A stretch of DNA of 24,363 nucleotides, taken from DASXTW01 sp046726275. Lineage in GTDB: Bacteria; Actinomycetota; UBA4738. The position numbers were made by a program, and so were the translations under genes. The stretch's first letter is position 1, and each line of letters starts with the position of its first letter. Of this stretch, positions 1-6,577 are shown one piece after another. The stretch spans positions 1 to 24,363 of the forward strand of contig JBKPAF010000056.1 of NCBI GenBank assembly GCA_046726275.1. Direction: 5' to 3'. Under the pieces are notes generated by a model. That model was not told the DNA's origin and did not search any database. It worked only from the letters and a program-made list of their open reading frames with translations.

Positions 1-374
1 GTGCAATACACGGCGCCGTTGAAGTTCAGGCGGAAATATTTGTCGAATCCCTCCAGACGGATCTGGTCGAGGGTGGAGAGGAACGGGGCGGCTCCCGCGT
101 TGTTAACGAGGATGTCGACGGTGCCGAACTCGCCTACGGTCCCATCGACCAGGGCCTGGACCTGATCAGGATCCGTGACGTCCGTCGGGATCGAGACGGC
201 GCGCCCCCCCACGACCTCGATCTCCTTGACCGTCCTCTCGAGGTCCTCCTGTCCCCGGGCCGCCAGAGCCACGCTGGCCCCGGCCCCCGCCAGAGCTTGG
301 GCGATCGCCTTTCCGATCCCCTTGCTTCCACCGGTGACGATGGCCGTCTTCCCGTGAAGGAACGTTTCGGTCAT
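1..374 (-). CDS. Short-chain dehydrogenase/reductase (SDR), 3' end cut off by window edge
   Basis: Reading the minus strand from an ATG at 374 gives 124 open codons that run off the left edge, so only the N-terminal half is present. The protein starts MTETFLHGKTAIVTGG and has the classical SDR cofactor motif TGGSKGIG (residues about 15-22). A DVTD acidic motif that contacts the adenine ring follows, and then NNAG near residue 92. These are Rossmann-fold features of NAD(P)H-dependent oxidoreductases. The catalytic Ser-Tyr-Lys residues would lie beyond the edge, so the substrate cannot be guessed. The gene diverges from the phosphatase-like gene at 407, with 32 bases between the two starts. The family call is firm; the specific reaction is unknown. 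Confidence 0.88.
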   Translation of the reverse strand, partial: MTETFLHGKTAIVTGGSKGIGKAIAQALAGAGASVALAARGQEDLERTVKEIEVVGGRAVSIPTDVTDPDQVQALVDGTVGEFGTVDILVNNAGAAPFLSTLDQIRLEGFDKYFRLNFNGAVYC

Positions 375-392
375 TCGAGGCTTCCATCCCCG

Positions 393-398
393 TAGACT
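393..398 (+). promoter_or_regulatory. -10-like hexamer TAGACT, leaderless-type promoter
   Basis: TAGACT lies 8 bases before the ATG at 407 and no Shine-Dalgarno sequence is present. This is the spacing expected if transcription starts at or next to the start codon. The same arrangement recurs before several other genes in the window. No clear -35 is visible. Confidence 0.4.
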
Positions 399-406
399 GG
401 ATTCGG

Positions 407-1240
407 ATGCAAAGCAAAGCACATGCGCCCTGGGCGCACGATGCCAGACTCCGCCAGACGTGGCGCCCGCAACCCGGCAGGTTCTCGGAGGAGGAGCTCG
501 CCCACGCCCTTCTGGCGTGCGGGGCAGCCGGGCCCGACTGTTCCCACGACCGGGCGAACGTCCTGTGGAAGGTCGAGCGGATGGTTTCCGGCGACCCGGA
601 CGGTCAGTTCGGACTCTCCGGACTCACCAGGTTCAGCGTGGACGAGGTTCTGGCCATGATCGGTGCCGAGGCCGGGTTCGACCCCGGCATCTTCGGCGAG
701 GGTGAGGGACCCGTTCCGATCGATCCTTCCAAGGTTCTCGAGGCCTGCCGAGCGGCCGGTGATCGACTCGTCCACGCCGCTCGCAGGAATGAGCGGGTGA
801 TCCTGGCGACGGGGCACCCTTCCGGGCTCCCTCTGCTGTACATGGCGGTGGCGGAGCTGGTGGAGGGGCACGGTGCGTCTCTCCTCAGGCCGGCCGAAGG
901 ATTCGTGTGGCGCGAACAGGGGCGGCGCCGCGAGATCCGGTACTTCCACGGCGTGGCCATGCTGAGCGACCGGGCCTCCACCTTGCACACCCACGCCCCC
1001 ACGGCGATGCAGGCGATGCTCGAGGAGGCGAGGCCGGACCTCGTCTTCGCCGACCATGGCTTCGCCGGCGCGGCGATCGAGGCCGGAATCGACACGCTGT
1101 CGATCGCCGACGTCAACGACCCGGCGCTGGTCGTGGCCAAGTGGCAAGGCCGCGCGGACACGGTCATCGTGATGGACGACAACGTGAAGCCCGACACCTA
1201 CTGGCCCTGCTTCCAGGCCATCGCCGAGGCCTTCGCCTGA
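407..1240 (+). CDS. Phosphatase-like protein of an uncharacterised actinobacterial family
   Basis: A 277-residue soluble protein with no signal peptide or membrane span. It resembles, from memory, conserved actinobacterial proteins labelled only 'phosphatase'. The conserved-looking blocks are TGHP (135-138), HTHAP (194-198), ADHGFAGAA (about 215-223), DVNDPA (235-240) and DDNVKPDTYWP (257-267). Clustered His and Asp residues of this kind could form a metal or phosphate site, but no named hydrolase signature (HAD DxDx, PHP, DHH) is exact. The N-terminal 25 residues look like a variable extension. The ATG at 407 is chosen because it has a TAGACT box 8 bases upstream and does not overlap the divergent SDR gene. 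It stands alone, with a 295-base leader region following it. The gene is surely real; its function is inferred only from family labels. Confidence 0.7.
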   Translation: MQSKAHAPWAHDARLRQTWRPQPGRFSEEELAHALLACGAAGPDCSHDRANVLWKVERMVSGDPDGQFGLSGLTRFSVDEVLAMIGAEAGFDPGIFGEGEGPVPIDPSKVLEACRAAGDRLVHAARRNERVILATGHPSGLPLLYMAVAELVEGHGASLLRPAEGFVWREQGRRREIRYFHGVAMLSDRASTLHTHAPTAMQAMLEEARPDLVFADHGFAGAAIEAGIDTLSIADVNDPALVVAKWQGRADTVIVMDDNVKPDTYWPCFQAIAEAFA

Positions 1241-1251
1241 TCGGCTTTGAG

Positions 1252-1257
1252 TACAAT
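1252..1257 (+). promoter_or_regulatory. Possible -10 box TACAAT at the head of the RNA-kinase leader
   Basis: TACAAT matches the sigma-70 -10 consensus at five of six positions. It lies 12 bases after the stop of the phosphatase-like gene, at the start of an untranslated stretch of about 280 bases. The matching -35 is weak. If used, it would give a long structured 5' leader for the gene at 1536. Confidence 0.3.
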
Positions 1258-1259
1258 CT

Positions 1260-1535
1260 CCCTGGTAAACCTGAGCAAGGTGCCGCTTATCAGGCTCGAT
1301 GCGTGAAGGAACCAGCGAGGTCGTACAGGTGACGAGGTCCAGAGAGCCCAGAGGATCTCCGGGCATCCGGGGGAGGCCCCTCCGGCAAGGCTCGCGCAGA
1401 TGCTCCGACCGGACCGGGGTGAGAGCCGGCCATACGGAGGGCCCGGACTAGAGCTAGTACTCACGATAGGCCGGTCGAGAGACCGGCGCTGCGCCCAACG
1501 CATCGGCCGTCGGCGGCTCCTCTTCGAGGAGGGGC
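1260..1535 (+). promoter_or_regulatory. Structured 5' leader before the Clp1/Grc3-like gene, class not recognised
   Basis: No plausible gene lies between 1241 and 1535. Several hairpins can be read directly. GCCCAGAG/CTCCGGGC sits at 1346-1364 with a GAT loop and one mismatch. CCGGGGG/CCCTCCGG pairs within 1367-1385. The dyad ACTAG-AG-CTAGT is at 1447-1458. A perfect 7-bp stem GCCGGTC/GACCGGC at 1470-1487 is closed by a GAGA (GNRA) tetraloop. The last hairpin, CTCCTC-TTC-GAGGAG at 1517-1531, has the Shine-Dalgarno sequence of the next gene as its 3' arm, so it could mask translation initiation. I could not match the region to SAM-I, SAM-IV, SAH, T-box, cobalamin, ydaO, ykkC or glycine riboswitch consensus sequences, or to RNase P, tmRNA or SRP RNA. 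Hairpins are common at this GC content, so a cis-regulatory role is inference. Confidence 0.35.
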
Positions 1536-2426
1536 ATGGACCGATACAAGGCCGTGGTGGACCGAGTGGCCTCGACCGCGCGGGTGGCCATGATGGTCGG
1601 AGGCCTCGACTCCGGCAAGAGCACGTTGGGGCTCACCATCGCCCGGGCGGGGTTGGAGGCCGGCCGGACCGTGGCCTACCTCGACGCCGACGTGGGTCAG
1701 AAGGTCGTGGGTCCTCCCACCGCCGTCACTCTCAGGCAGCTCCATGGTCCGGAGGACCTGGACCGGCCGTCACTCTCCCGGCCCGACGCCATGTACTTCG
1801 TGGGCGCGACCTCGCCGCACGGGCAGCTTCTCCCCCTGGTCGTGGGCGCCGAGCTGTTGCTGAATCGAGCCCTGAACGAGGGCGCCGACCTGGTCGTGGT
1901 GGACACCAGTGGCCTGGTGTCGGGCGTGTACGGACAGATCCTGAAGTACCACAAGATCGAGCTCCTCCAGCCCGATGTGGTGATCGGCCTGCAGCGAGGA
2001 GAGGAGCTCGATCCGCTCCTCGGGATCATCCAGCGGTTCTTCAACACGGAGGTGGTGGCCCTTCCCGTGGATCCGGACGTTCGGTCGGTGTCTGTGGAGG
2101 AGCGGGCCCGCAACCGGGAGACGGCGTTCCGCACGTACTTCGAGGGGCCGATCCAACGGTGGCGCATCAAGCCGACGGTCTTCATGCCTGCCCTCCCCGC
2201 CCTGTTCGAACAGGAGCAGCTCGACAGGATCCTGGTGGGGCTTTCGGACGGCAAGGGTGAGTACACGGGTCTGGGGTACCTCGAATACGCCGCGGATGAG
2301 GGTGTCCTGCGACTGCTCTCTCCGGTTCCAGAGGCCCCGACGGCTCTCAAGCTGGGCTCGGTCAGGCTGGAGGCGGACTTCCGGATCCGTCGCGTCGACC
2401 TGCGCAATCTTTTCGGAACCGACTAG
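1536..2426 (+). CDS. Clp1/Grc3-type polynucleotide 5'-kinase-like P-loop ATPase
   Basis: A 296-residue protein whose first half is a Clp1/Grc3 (CLP1_P-like) ATPase domain. It has Walker A GGLDSGKST (22-30), the family-typical DADVGQ (50-55) that follows the first strand, and a Walker B-like VVDTSG (121-126). Members in eukaryotes and archaea phosphorylate RNA 5'-hydroxyl ends or act in RNA-processing complexes. The C-terminal third is a less conserved beta-rich region. An AGGAGG at 1527-1532 lies only 3 bases before the ATG and is paired inside a leader hairpin; no better in-frame start exists. The ribosomal peptide bS22 follows 46 bases downstream, which suits an RNA-related role. Kinase activity is inferred from the motifs, since bacterial members are little studied. 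Confidence 0.75.
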   Translation: MDRYKAVVDRVASTARVAMMVGGLDSGKSTLGLTIARAGLEAGRTVAYLDADVGQKVVGPPTAVTLRQLHGPEDLDRPSLSRPDAMYFVGATSPHGQLLPLVVGAELLLNRALNEGADLVVVDTSGLVSGVYGQILKYHKIELLQPDVVIGLQRGEELDPLLGIIQRFFNTEVVALPVDPDVRSVSVEERARNRETAFRTYFEGPIQRWRIKPTVFMPALPALFEQEQLDRILVGLSDGKGEYTGLGYLEYAADEGVLRLLSPVPEAPTALKLGSVRLEADFRIRRVDLRNLFGTD

Positions 2427-2472
2427 ACTCTCCGGGCCCGAACCCTGGAATGCGTGTTGGAAAGGACGAAGC

Positions 2473-2568
2473 TTGCCCTCCGTCGTCAAGAAGCGCCGTA
2501 AGAAGATGCGCAAGAAGAAGCACAAGAAGCTCCTCAAGAAGACCCGCTGGGAACGTCGCCAGAAATAG
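2473..2568 (+). CDS. Small ribosomal subunit protein bS22 (AURKAIP1/COX24-domain peptide), 31 aa
   Basis: A TTG at 2473 opens a 31-codon frame reading MPSVVKKRRKKMRKKKHKKL and ending with TRWERRQK. About half of the residues are Lys or Arg. This is the highly conserved actinobacterial peptide of the AURKAIP1/COX24 family (typically 32 residues, starting MGSVIKKRRKRM), identified as a small-subunit protein in mycobacterial ribosomes. The Shine-Dalgarno GGAAAGGA at about 2459-2466 is 6 bases from the TTG and fixes the start. An upstream ATG at 2450 in another frame should not be used. The peptide is too short for ordinary gene callers and is easily missed. It sits between the RNA kinase and the SAM hydrolase, matching its conserved neighbourhood in other actinobacteria. 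Confidence 0.9.
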   Translation: MPSVVKKRRKKMRKKKHKKLLKKTRWERRQK

Positions 2569-2591
2569 TCGAGGCGCCCGGAACCGCACCC

Positions 2592-3413
2592 ATGGAGAGG
2601 GCCAGGCCCATCGTCTTCCTCTCGGACTATGGCCTCGAAGACGAGTTCGTCGGCATCTGCCACGCGGTGATCGCCCAGATCTCCCCGGCATCTCCCGTCA
2701 TCGACCTGACCCACGGCATCCCTCCGCACGACGTGCTGCGCGGCGCCCTCGTCCTGGCCCGATCGATCCCGTTCCTCCCCACCGATACCGTGCTTCTAGG
2801 GGTCGTCGACCCGGGGGTCGGTACTGCTCGCAGGCCCGTGGCCGTGGAGACCATGCATGGTGGGCAGCTCCTGGTGGGTCCGGACAATGGGCTGCTGTCA
2901 ATGGCGTGGGAGGAACGCGGAGGGGTGAGGGGCGCGGTCGAGATCACGGATCCGAAGGTGATCCTCGAGCCGGTCTCGGCCACGTTCCACGGGCGAGACG
3001 TCTTCGCCCCGGCCGCCGCGCACCTGGCAGCGGGGACCCCACTGTCAGGCCTCGGCCGGGTGGTGGATCCCGCGTCCCTGGAGGTGGTCCACCCGCCGGC
3101 TCCCGACGTGAGCCCGGGCCACATCGACACCGAGGTGTTCGGGGTCGACCGTTTCGGGAACGTCCAGCTCTCCGCTGGATCGGCTGAGCTCGAACGGGCC
3201 GGCATGGCGGGAACCGACCGGCTGGAGGTGGTGACTCGCCGCGTGACGTTGCCGGTCCGACGCGCCGCGACATTCGGCGACGTGACGGAAGGGGAGGTCG
3301 CGCTGATCGTGGATTCGAGCGGCCGGCTGGCGTTGGTTCTGAACCGAGGCAGCGCGGCCGAAGCCCTGGACCTGGCGCCGGGAGATTCGCTCAGCATCCA
3401 AGCCCAGGGGTAG
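2592..3413 (+). CDS. S-adenosyl-L-methionine hydrolase (adenosine-forming), DUF62 / SAM hydroxide adenosyltransferase family
   Basis: A 273-residue cytoplasmic enzyme expected to use water (as hydroxide) to split SAM into adenosine and L-methionine. Family signatures are all present: LSDYGLEDEFVG near the N terminus (Asp12, Asp17), DPGVGTARR (73-81), GPDNGLL (96-102) and FHGRD (132-136). The Asp-Arg-His arrangement typical of the hydrolases is therefore kept. The related fluorinase and chlorinase enzymes differ in these loops, so halogenase activity is unlikely. The C-terminal beta-barrel domain carries DRFGN. The start ATG at 2592 lies 23 bases after bS22 with no strong Shine-Dalgarno. The gene lies in a plus-strand run with the RNA kinase and the epimerase. 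The reaction is known from characterised family members; the physiological role is not clear. Confidence 0.88.
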   Translation: MERARPIVFLSDYGLEDEFVGICHAVIAQISPASPVIDLTHGIPPHDVLRGALVLARSIPFLPTDTVLLGVVDPGVGTARRPVAVETMHGGQLLVGPDNGLLSMAWEERGGVRGAVEITDPKVILEPVSATFHGRDVFAPAAAHLAAGTPLSGLGRVVDPASLEVVHPPAPDVSPGHIDTEVFGVDRFGNVQLSAGSAELERAGMAGTDRLEVVTRRVTLPVRRAATFGDVTEGEVALIVDSSGRLALVLNRGSAAEALDLAPGDSLSIQAQG

Positions 3414-3421
3414 GGTGAGGC

Positions 3422-4477
3422 ATGCCCCAACGGGTCGTGATCACGGGCATCTCGCGTCACCTCGCGGCCAGGCTCGCCCAGAGGCTCGAGGGAGATGACG
3501 GGATCGAGTCGATCGTGGGCATCGACCTCGAGGAACCCGAGGTCGATCTGGAACGAACAGAATTCGTCCGCGCGGACATCCGGAACCCGTTGATCGCCAA
3601 GGTGATCCAGGCGTCCGGTGCCGACACACTCGTCCACCTGAACATCATCACCATTCCCACCCGGGTGGGCCGCCGAAGCGCCGGCAAGCAGATCGACGTG
3701 ATCGGCACGCTGCAGCTCTTCGCGGCATGCCAGAAGGTCGCCACGATCCGGAAGGTCGTGACGAAGTCGACCACCGCGGTCTACGGAGCGGGACCGAAAG
3801 ACCCCGCTGTGTTCACCGAGGAGATGGGGATGCGATCGCCTCCATCCCACGGCTACGCCAGGGACGCGATGGAGGTGGAGCAGTACGCCAGGGACTACGG
3901 GAGACGGCGGCCGGGCGGGGTGCTGACCGTTCTTCGCTTCGCCAACTTCATGGGCTCGGAGATCGAGACCCCGCTCACTCGGTATTTCTCTCGGCCAGTG
4001 GTGCCGACTCCGATGGGATTCGATCCACGGATCCAGTTCGTCCACGAACGCGATGCGGTAGAGGTGCTCTACCGGGCCGTCAAGGAGGACCACCGCGGGA
4101 TCTTCAACGTGGCCGGCGACGGCGTTCTTCTCCTGTCCCAGGCCCTCCGCATCTGCGGGAAGCCGAACATCCCCATCCCGGTTCCGGTGGCCGTTCCCCT
4201 GACGAATGCGATGCGGCGACTCGGGGTGCTCGACCTCCCCGCCGATCAGTTGCAATTCCTGGTGTACGGCCGGGTGGCCGCCAACGAGCGTCTGAAGGAC
4301 GAGTTTGGATTCCTCCCAAGCTTCACCACTCGCGAGGCGTTGGAGGAGTTCGTGACGGGGCAGAGGCTGCGGCGGGTGTACACGCCCGAGCGGGCGGAAG
4401 GATGGGAGCGGGACGTGTACGAATTCCTGCGCCGGGCTGCATCCGTCCGGCCAGGCGGTCGAGGGAGGTCCGGCTGA
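3422..4477 (+). CDS. NAD-dependent epimerase/dehydratase-like protein lacking the catalytic lysine
   Basis: A 351-residue extended-SDR protein. The N terminus RVVITGISRHLAARL is a degenerate glycine-rich cofactor loop in which later glycines are replaced. D36 in IVGIDLEEPE is the usual NAD-selecting acidic residue at the end of strand 2. KSTTAVYG corresponds to the Ser/Thr region. The active-site tyrosine segment reads GYARDAMEVEQ, so the YxxxK lysine is replaced by alanine. RFANFMG and FVHERDAVEVL are the usual downstream motifs of NAD-dependent epimerases. The protein may therefore bind NAD or a sugar nucleotide without normal catalysis. The stop overlaps the acyltransferase start (TGATG), so the two are translationally coupled. 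The ATG at 3422 has TAGGGT and a GTGAGG-like Shine-Dalgarno just upstream. The substrate is unknown. Confidence 0.75.
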   Translation: MPQRVVITGISRHLAARLAQRLEGDDGIESIVGIDLEEPEVDLERTEFVRADIRNPLIAKVIQASGADTLVHLNIITIPTRVGRRSAGKQIDVIGTLQLFAACQKVATIRKVVTKSTTAVYGAGPKDPAVFTEEMGMRSPPSHGYARDAMEVEQYARDYGRRRPGGVLTVLRFANFMGSEIETPLTRYFSRPVVPTPMGFDPRIQFVHERDAVEVLYRAVKEDHRGIFNVAGDGVLLLSQALRICGKPNIPIPVPVAVPLTNAMRRLGVLDLPADQLQFLVYGRVAANERLKDEFGFLPSFTTREALEEFVTGQRLRRVYTPERAEGWERDVYEFLRRAASVRPGGRGRSG

Positions 4478-5466
4478 TGGCGCAAGTCATCCCTCTCGAG
4501 CGGGGCCCCCTCGAGCTCGGCCGGTGCCAGGCGGTGACTGCCGCCGGCCGAGCCTGCCGGAACCGAGCGAAAGCGAACGGGTTCTGTGGGGTGCACCAGC
4601 CAAGGAGGCGTCCCGATCGAACGGGGGCTATCTCCACAGACCGGCTGCGGGATCTCCTCGAGCTGGCCAGGCGACGGTTGGTCGGTGACTACGAGATCGA
4701 CGAGTTCGGGTTCGACCCCGAGCTGACCGAGAGGATCCTCCTTCCGCTGGCCAAGCCGCTGTACCAGTACTACTGGCGCGCGGAGTGGATCGGGCTGGAG
4801 AACGTGCCCTCCACCGGCGCCGCCCTTCTGGTCGGGAACCATGCGGGGACGGTTCCGGTGGATGCCCTGGTGATGAAGTTCGGGGTCCTCGACAAGCACC
4901 CGGCCCGCCGCCACGTCCGATTGCTCGCGGCGGACCTCGCGTTCCGCCTTCCGGTGCTGGCCCCCCTCGCCCGCAAGATGGGCAACACCCTTGCCTGCGA
5001 GGAGGACGCCCTCCGCCTCCTGGGCCGAGGCGAGCTGGTCGGGGTGTTCCCGGAGGGGTACAAGGGCGTGGGGAAGGGCTACCGGAACCGCTACAAGCTG
5101 GCGCGGTTCGGCCGAGGTGGGTTCGTCGAACTGGCCTTGAAGGCACGAGTCCCGATCGTTCCCGTGGCCGTCGTGGGCTCCGAAGAGATCTATCCGATGA
5201 TCCACAACGCCAGGTCGGTGGCCCGGATCGCCGGCCTGCCGTATTTCCCCGTCACTCCGTTCTTCCCCTGGCTCGGGCCATTCGGGCTTATCCCCCTGCC
5301 GTCGAAGTGGGTCATCCGGTTCGGCGAGCCGGTCAGGACCGACCAGTTCGGTGAGGACGCGTGGAGGGACGGAATGCTGGTCTTTGAGGTGGCCGATCAG
5401 GTCCGAGATACGGTGCAGCAGATGCTGTACGAGAATTTGACGCTCCGCCGGAACACCTTCTACTAG
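4477..5466 (+). CDS. Lysophospholipid acyltransferase-family protein with N-terminal zinc-binding motif
   Basis: A 329-residue protein starting at the ATG that overlaps the epimerase stop (TGATG). Residues 17-40 carry C17-X9-C27-X9-C37-X2-H40 within CQAVTAAGRAC...GFCGVH, a compact treble-cysteine/histidine motif of the DUF5763 type expected to bind zinc. Residues about 95-310 form a PlsC/LPLAT domain. It has GNHAG...D with His122 and Asp129, a longer spacing than the HX4D of PlsC and like the MGAT-type subgroup, and FPEGYKG (191-197). LPLAT enzymes transfer fatty acyl groups to glycerolipid or related acceptors at the inner membrane face. A hydrophobic segment around 225-245 may touch the membrane. 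The acceptor is unknown. Coupling to the degenerate epimerase suggests a common lipid- or glycolipid-modifying task. Confidence 0.82.
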   Translation: MAQVIPLERGPLELGRCQAVTAAGRACRNRAKANGFCGVHQPRRRPDRTGAISTDRLRDLLELARRRLVGDYEIDEFGFDPELTERILLPLAKPLYQYYWRAEWIGLENVPSTGAALLVGNHAGTVPVDALVMKFGVLDKHPARRHVRLLAADLAFRLPVLAPLARKMGNTLACEEDALRLLGRGELVGVFPEGYKGVGKGYRNRYKLARFGRGGFVELALKARVPIVPVAVVGSEEIYPMIHNARSVARIAGLPYFPVTPFFPWLGPFGLIPLPSKWVIRFGEPVRTDQFGEDAWRDGMLVFEVADQVRDTVQQMLYENLTLRRNTFY

Positions 5467-5476
5467 ATCGACTGGG

Positions 5477-5635
5477 TCACCCTGTGACGGTCGGACTCGG
5501 CGTAGCGGTCGGCGTGAACGGCGCTCCGGGACCCGGAAAGCGCCTCGGGCCCTTCCCTGCCTGACACTGGAAGTAGGCGGCGACGGAGAGCAGGACGAAC
5601 ACGACGATCAGCGTGATCAGGGTGAACCGCCGCAC
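5477..5635 (-). CDS. Small single-span membrane peptide, 52 aa, unknown function
   Basis: On the minus strand a GTG at 5635 opens 52 codons. The product has a basic start (VRRF), one hydrophobic helix TLITLIVVFVLLSVAAYF (residues 5-22), a Cys just after it, and a Pro/Thr-rich tail ending ATPSPTVTG. This is the plan of a small membrane-anchored or lipoprotein-like peptide with an extracytoplasmic tail. There is no Shine-Dalgarno, but a TAGCCT box sits 6 bases upstream, which fits a leaderless start. It converges on the acyltransferase, with 10 bases between stops. The sequence is unlike random shadow frames because the helix, tail and promoter coincide. No family is recognised. Confidence 0.5.
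   Translation of the reverse strand: MRRFTLITLIVVFVLLSVAAYFQCQAGKGPRRFPGPGAPFTPTATPSPTVTG
5520..5544. terminator. Hairpin between convergent genes, possible terminator for the acyltransferase operon
   Basis: GGCGCT and AGCGCC pair across 5520-5544, with an inner CCGG/CCGG stem and a two-base bulge. There is no T-tract, as is common in high-GC genomes. It lies 54 bases after the acyltransferase stop and also inside the 3' part of the small minus-strand gene, so it may simply be coding structure. Confidence 0.25.
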
Positions 5636-5641
5636 CCGCGC

Positions 5642-5647
5642 AGGCTA
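5642..5647 (-). promoter_or_regulatory. -10-like hexamer TAGCCT for the 52-aa peptide
   Basis: Read on the minus strand, TAGCCT is followed by 6 bases and then the GTG at 5635. This is the leaderless spacing seen elsewhere in the window. Confidence 0.35.
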
Positions 5648-5686
5648 ACAAACGGGTATCCGCGGGAAGCCGTTCCCCGGTGGCGT

Positions 5687-6505
5687 TCAGCGTCTGGCGG
5701 GGACCAGAGCCCGCTCGCAGAACTCCCGGTTGCGGACGAGCACCTCGTGGAGGGCGCCGTCGTCCTGGAGCCACGGCCGGAGATCGAGCTCGAGGGAGAC
5801 GTTGCCGGCGAATCCGTCACCCACGAGGTCGTCCAGAAAGTCGTGGAGGGGAAGGACCCCTTCCTGGTACACCGGCAGGTGCGAGTCCCACCCCTTGCCG
5901 GCGTTGTTGGAGAGATGCACGTGCTGGATCTGATCCCGGTACTGGCGGTAGAGCTTTCGGATGTCCAGGTTGGACACCGCCGCGTGGCTGGTGTCGAGGA
6001 CGAGGTACGGGAACCGTTCGAGGTCCTCGAGGTCCTGGCTGGCATGGAAGCGAACTCCCAGATCTCCGCCCAGGCGAAGAGGGAACATGTTCTCGACCGC
6101 CACCGTCACTCCGGTCCGGGCGGAATATTCGGCCAGGTTGCCCTCGATCCATCGGCGGAACCGGACCTGCCATCGATACGGAGGGTGGATCACCACCAGC
6201 GCCGCCCCGACCTGCTCGGCCAGGTGGACGGAGCGGTAGATCTTCCCTGTCGGCTCCGCTCCCCAGACGCCGCGGGTGATGAGGAGGAACGGGGCGTGGA
6301 TCGCCTCGACCCTCAGTCGGAACTCCTTGGCCAGACCGTTCAGGAGGTGGGCCTCCTGCGTGTGCGGGTCCTGGGTCACCATCACCTCGACGGCGTCGAA
6401 CCCCGCCTCCGCGGCATGCCGAAAGGCGTCTCGCAACGGCCGTCTGAAGAACGGTGCCGTGGAGAACAGGAGCTTTGGAACAGACTTCAGTTTGCGACGT
6501 CTCAT
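5687..6505 (-). CDS. Sugar phosphate isomerase/epimerase-like TIM-barrel protein (AP endonuclease 2 superfamily)
   Basis: A 272-residue protein of the xylose-isomerase-like TIM-barrel fold. Metal- and substrate-binding positions typical of the superfamily can be followed along the barrel strands: EAIHAPF (His70), VVIHPPY (His107), AVENMFP (Glu138), LDTSHAA (Asp171, His174), HVHLSN (His195/His197) and SLELDL (Glu239). Such sets bind one to three divalent metals and serve sugar isomerases, epimerases and endonuclease IV. Endonuclease IV itself is unlikely because the overall pattern is the shorter isomerase-like one. The ATG at 6505 is used; a TAGAAT box lies 11 bases upstream on the minus strand (6522-6517). 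The gene stands alone, divergent from the lipocalin-like operon at 6578. The substrate cannot be told. Confidence 0.78.
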   Translation of the reverse strand: MRRRKLKSVPKLLFSTAPFFRRPLRDAFRHAAEAGFDAVEVMVTQDPHTQEAHLLNGLAKEFRLRVEAIHAPFLLITRGVWGAEPTGKIYRSVHLAEQVGAALVVIHPPYRWQVRFRRWIEGNLAEYSARTGVTVAVENMFPLRLGGDLGVRFHASQDLEDLERFPYLVLDTSHAAVSNLDIRKLYRQYRDQIQHVHLSNNAGKGWDSHLPVYQEGVLPLHDFLDDLVGDGFAGNVSLELDLRPWLQDDGALHEVLVRNREFCERALVPARR

Positions 6506-6564
6506 GCTGGGCCGTTCATTCTAGGGGCCGCCTGACGGCGAGCATCGGCGCCTGCTCCTCCGGA

Positions 6565-6570
6565 TAAGCT
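6565..6570 (+). promoter_or_regulatory. -10-like hexamer TAAGCT, leaderless-type promoter of the lipocalin-ligase operon
   Basis: TAAGCT (preceded by GA) lies 7 bases before the GTG at 6578, and no Shine-Dalgarno sequence precedes that start. It probably drives the three coupled genes from 6578 to 9866. Confidence 0.42.
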
Positions 6571-6577
6571 CTCGGCT

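Noticed and set aside
371..1366. 331-codon minus-strand frame over the phosphatase-like gene
   Set aside because: Arg/Gly/Pro-rich shadow translation that also overlaps the SDR start.
1260..1535. SAM, SAH, T-box, cobalamin, ydaO or ykkC riboswitch, or RNase P/SRP/tmRNA in the leader
   Set aside because: Short similarities such as GGTCCAGAGAGCC exist, but the invariant core sequences of these classes are missing.
2592..3413. Fluorinase/chlorinase instead of SAM hydrolase
   Set aside because: The DPGVGTARR and FHGRD motifs match the hydroxide-using DUF62 enzymes, and the neighbours show no halogenated-metabolite pathway.
2627..4255. 542-codon minus-strand frame opposite the SAM hydrolase and epimerase
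   Set aside because: No recognisable motif; composition typical of antisense frames; both plus-strand genes have intact family motifs.
3727..4476. Upstream extension of the acyltransferase frame to 579 codons
   Set aside because: The extra 250 residues are an out-of-frame reading of the epimerase gene; the ATG at 4477 in TGATG is the natural start.
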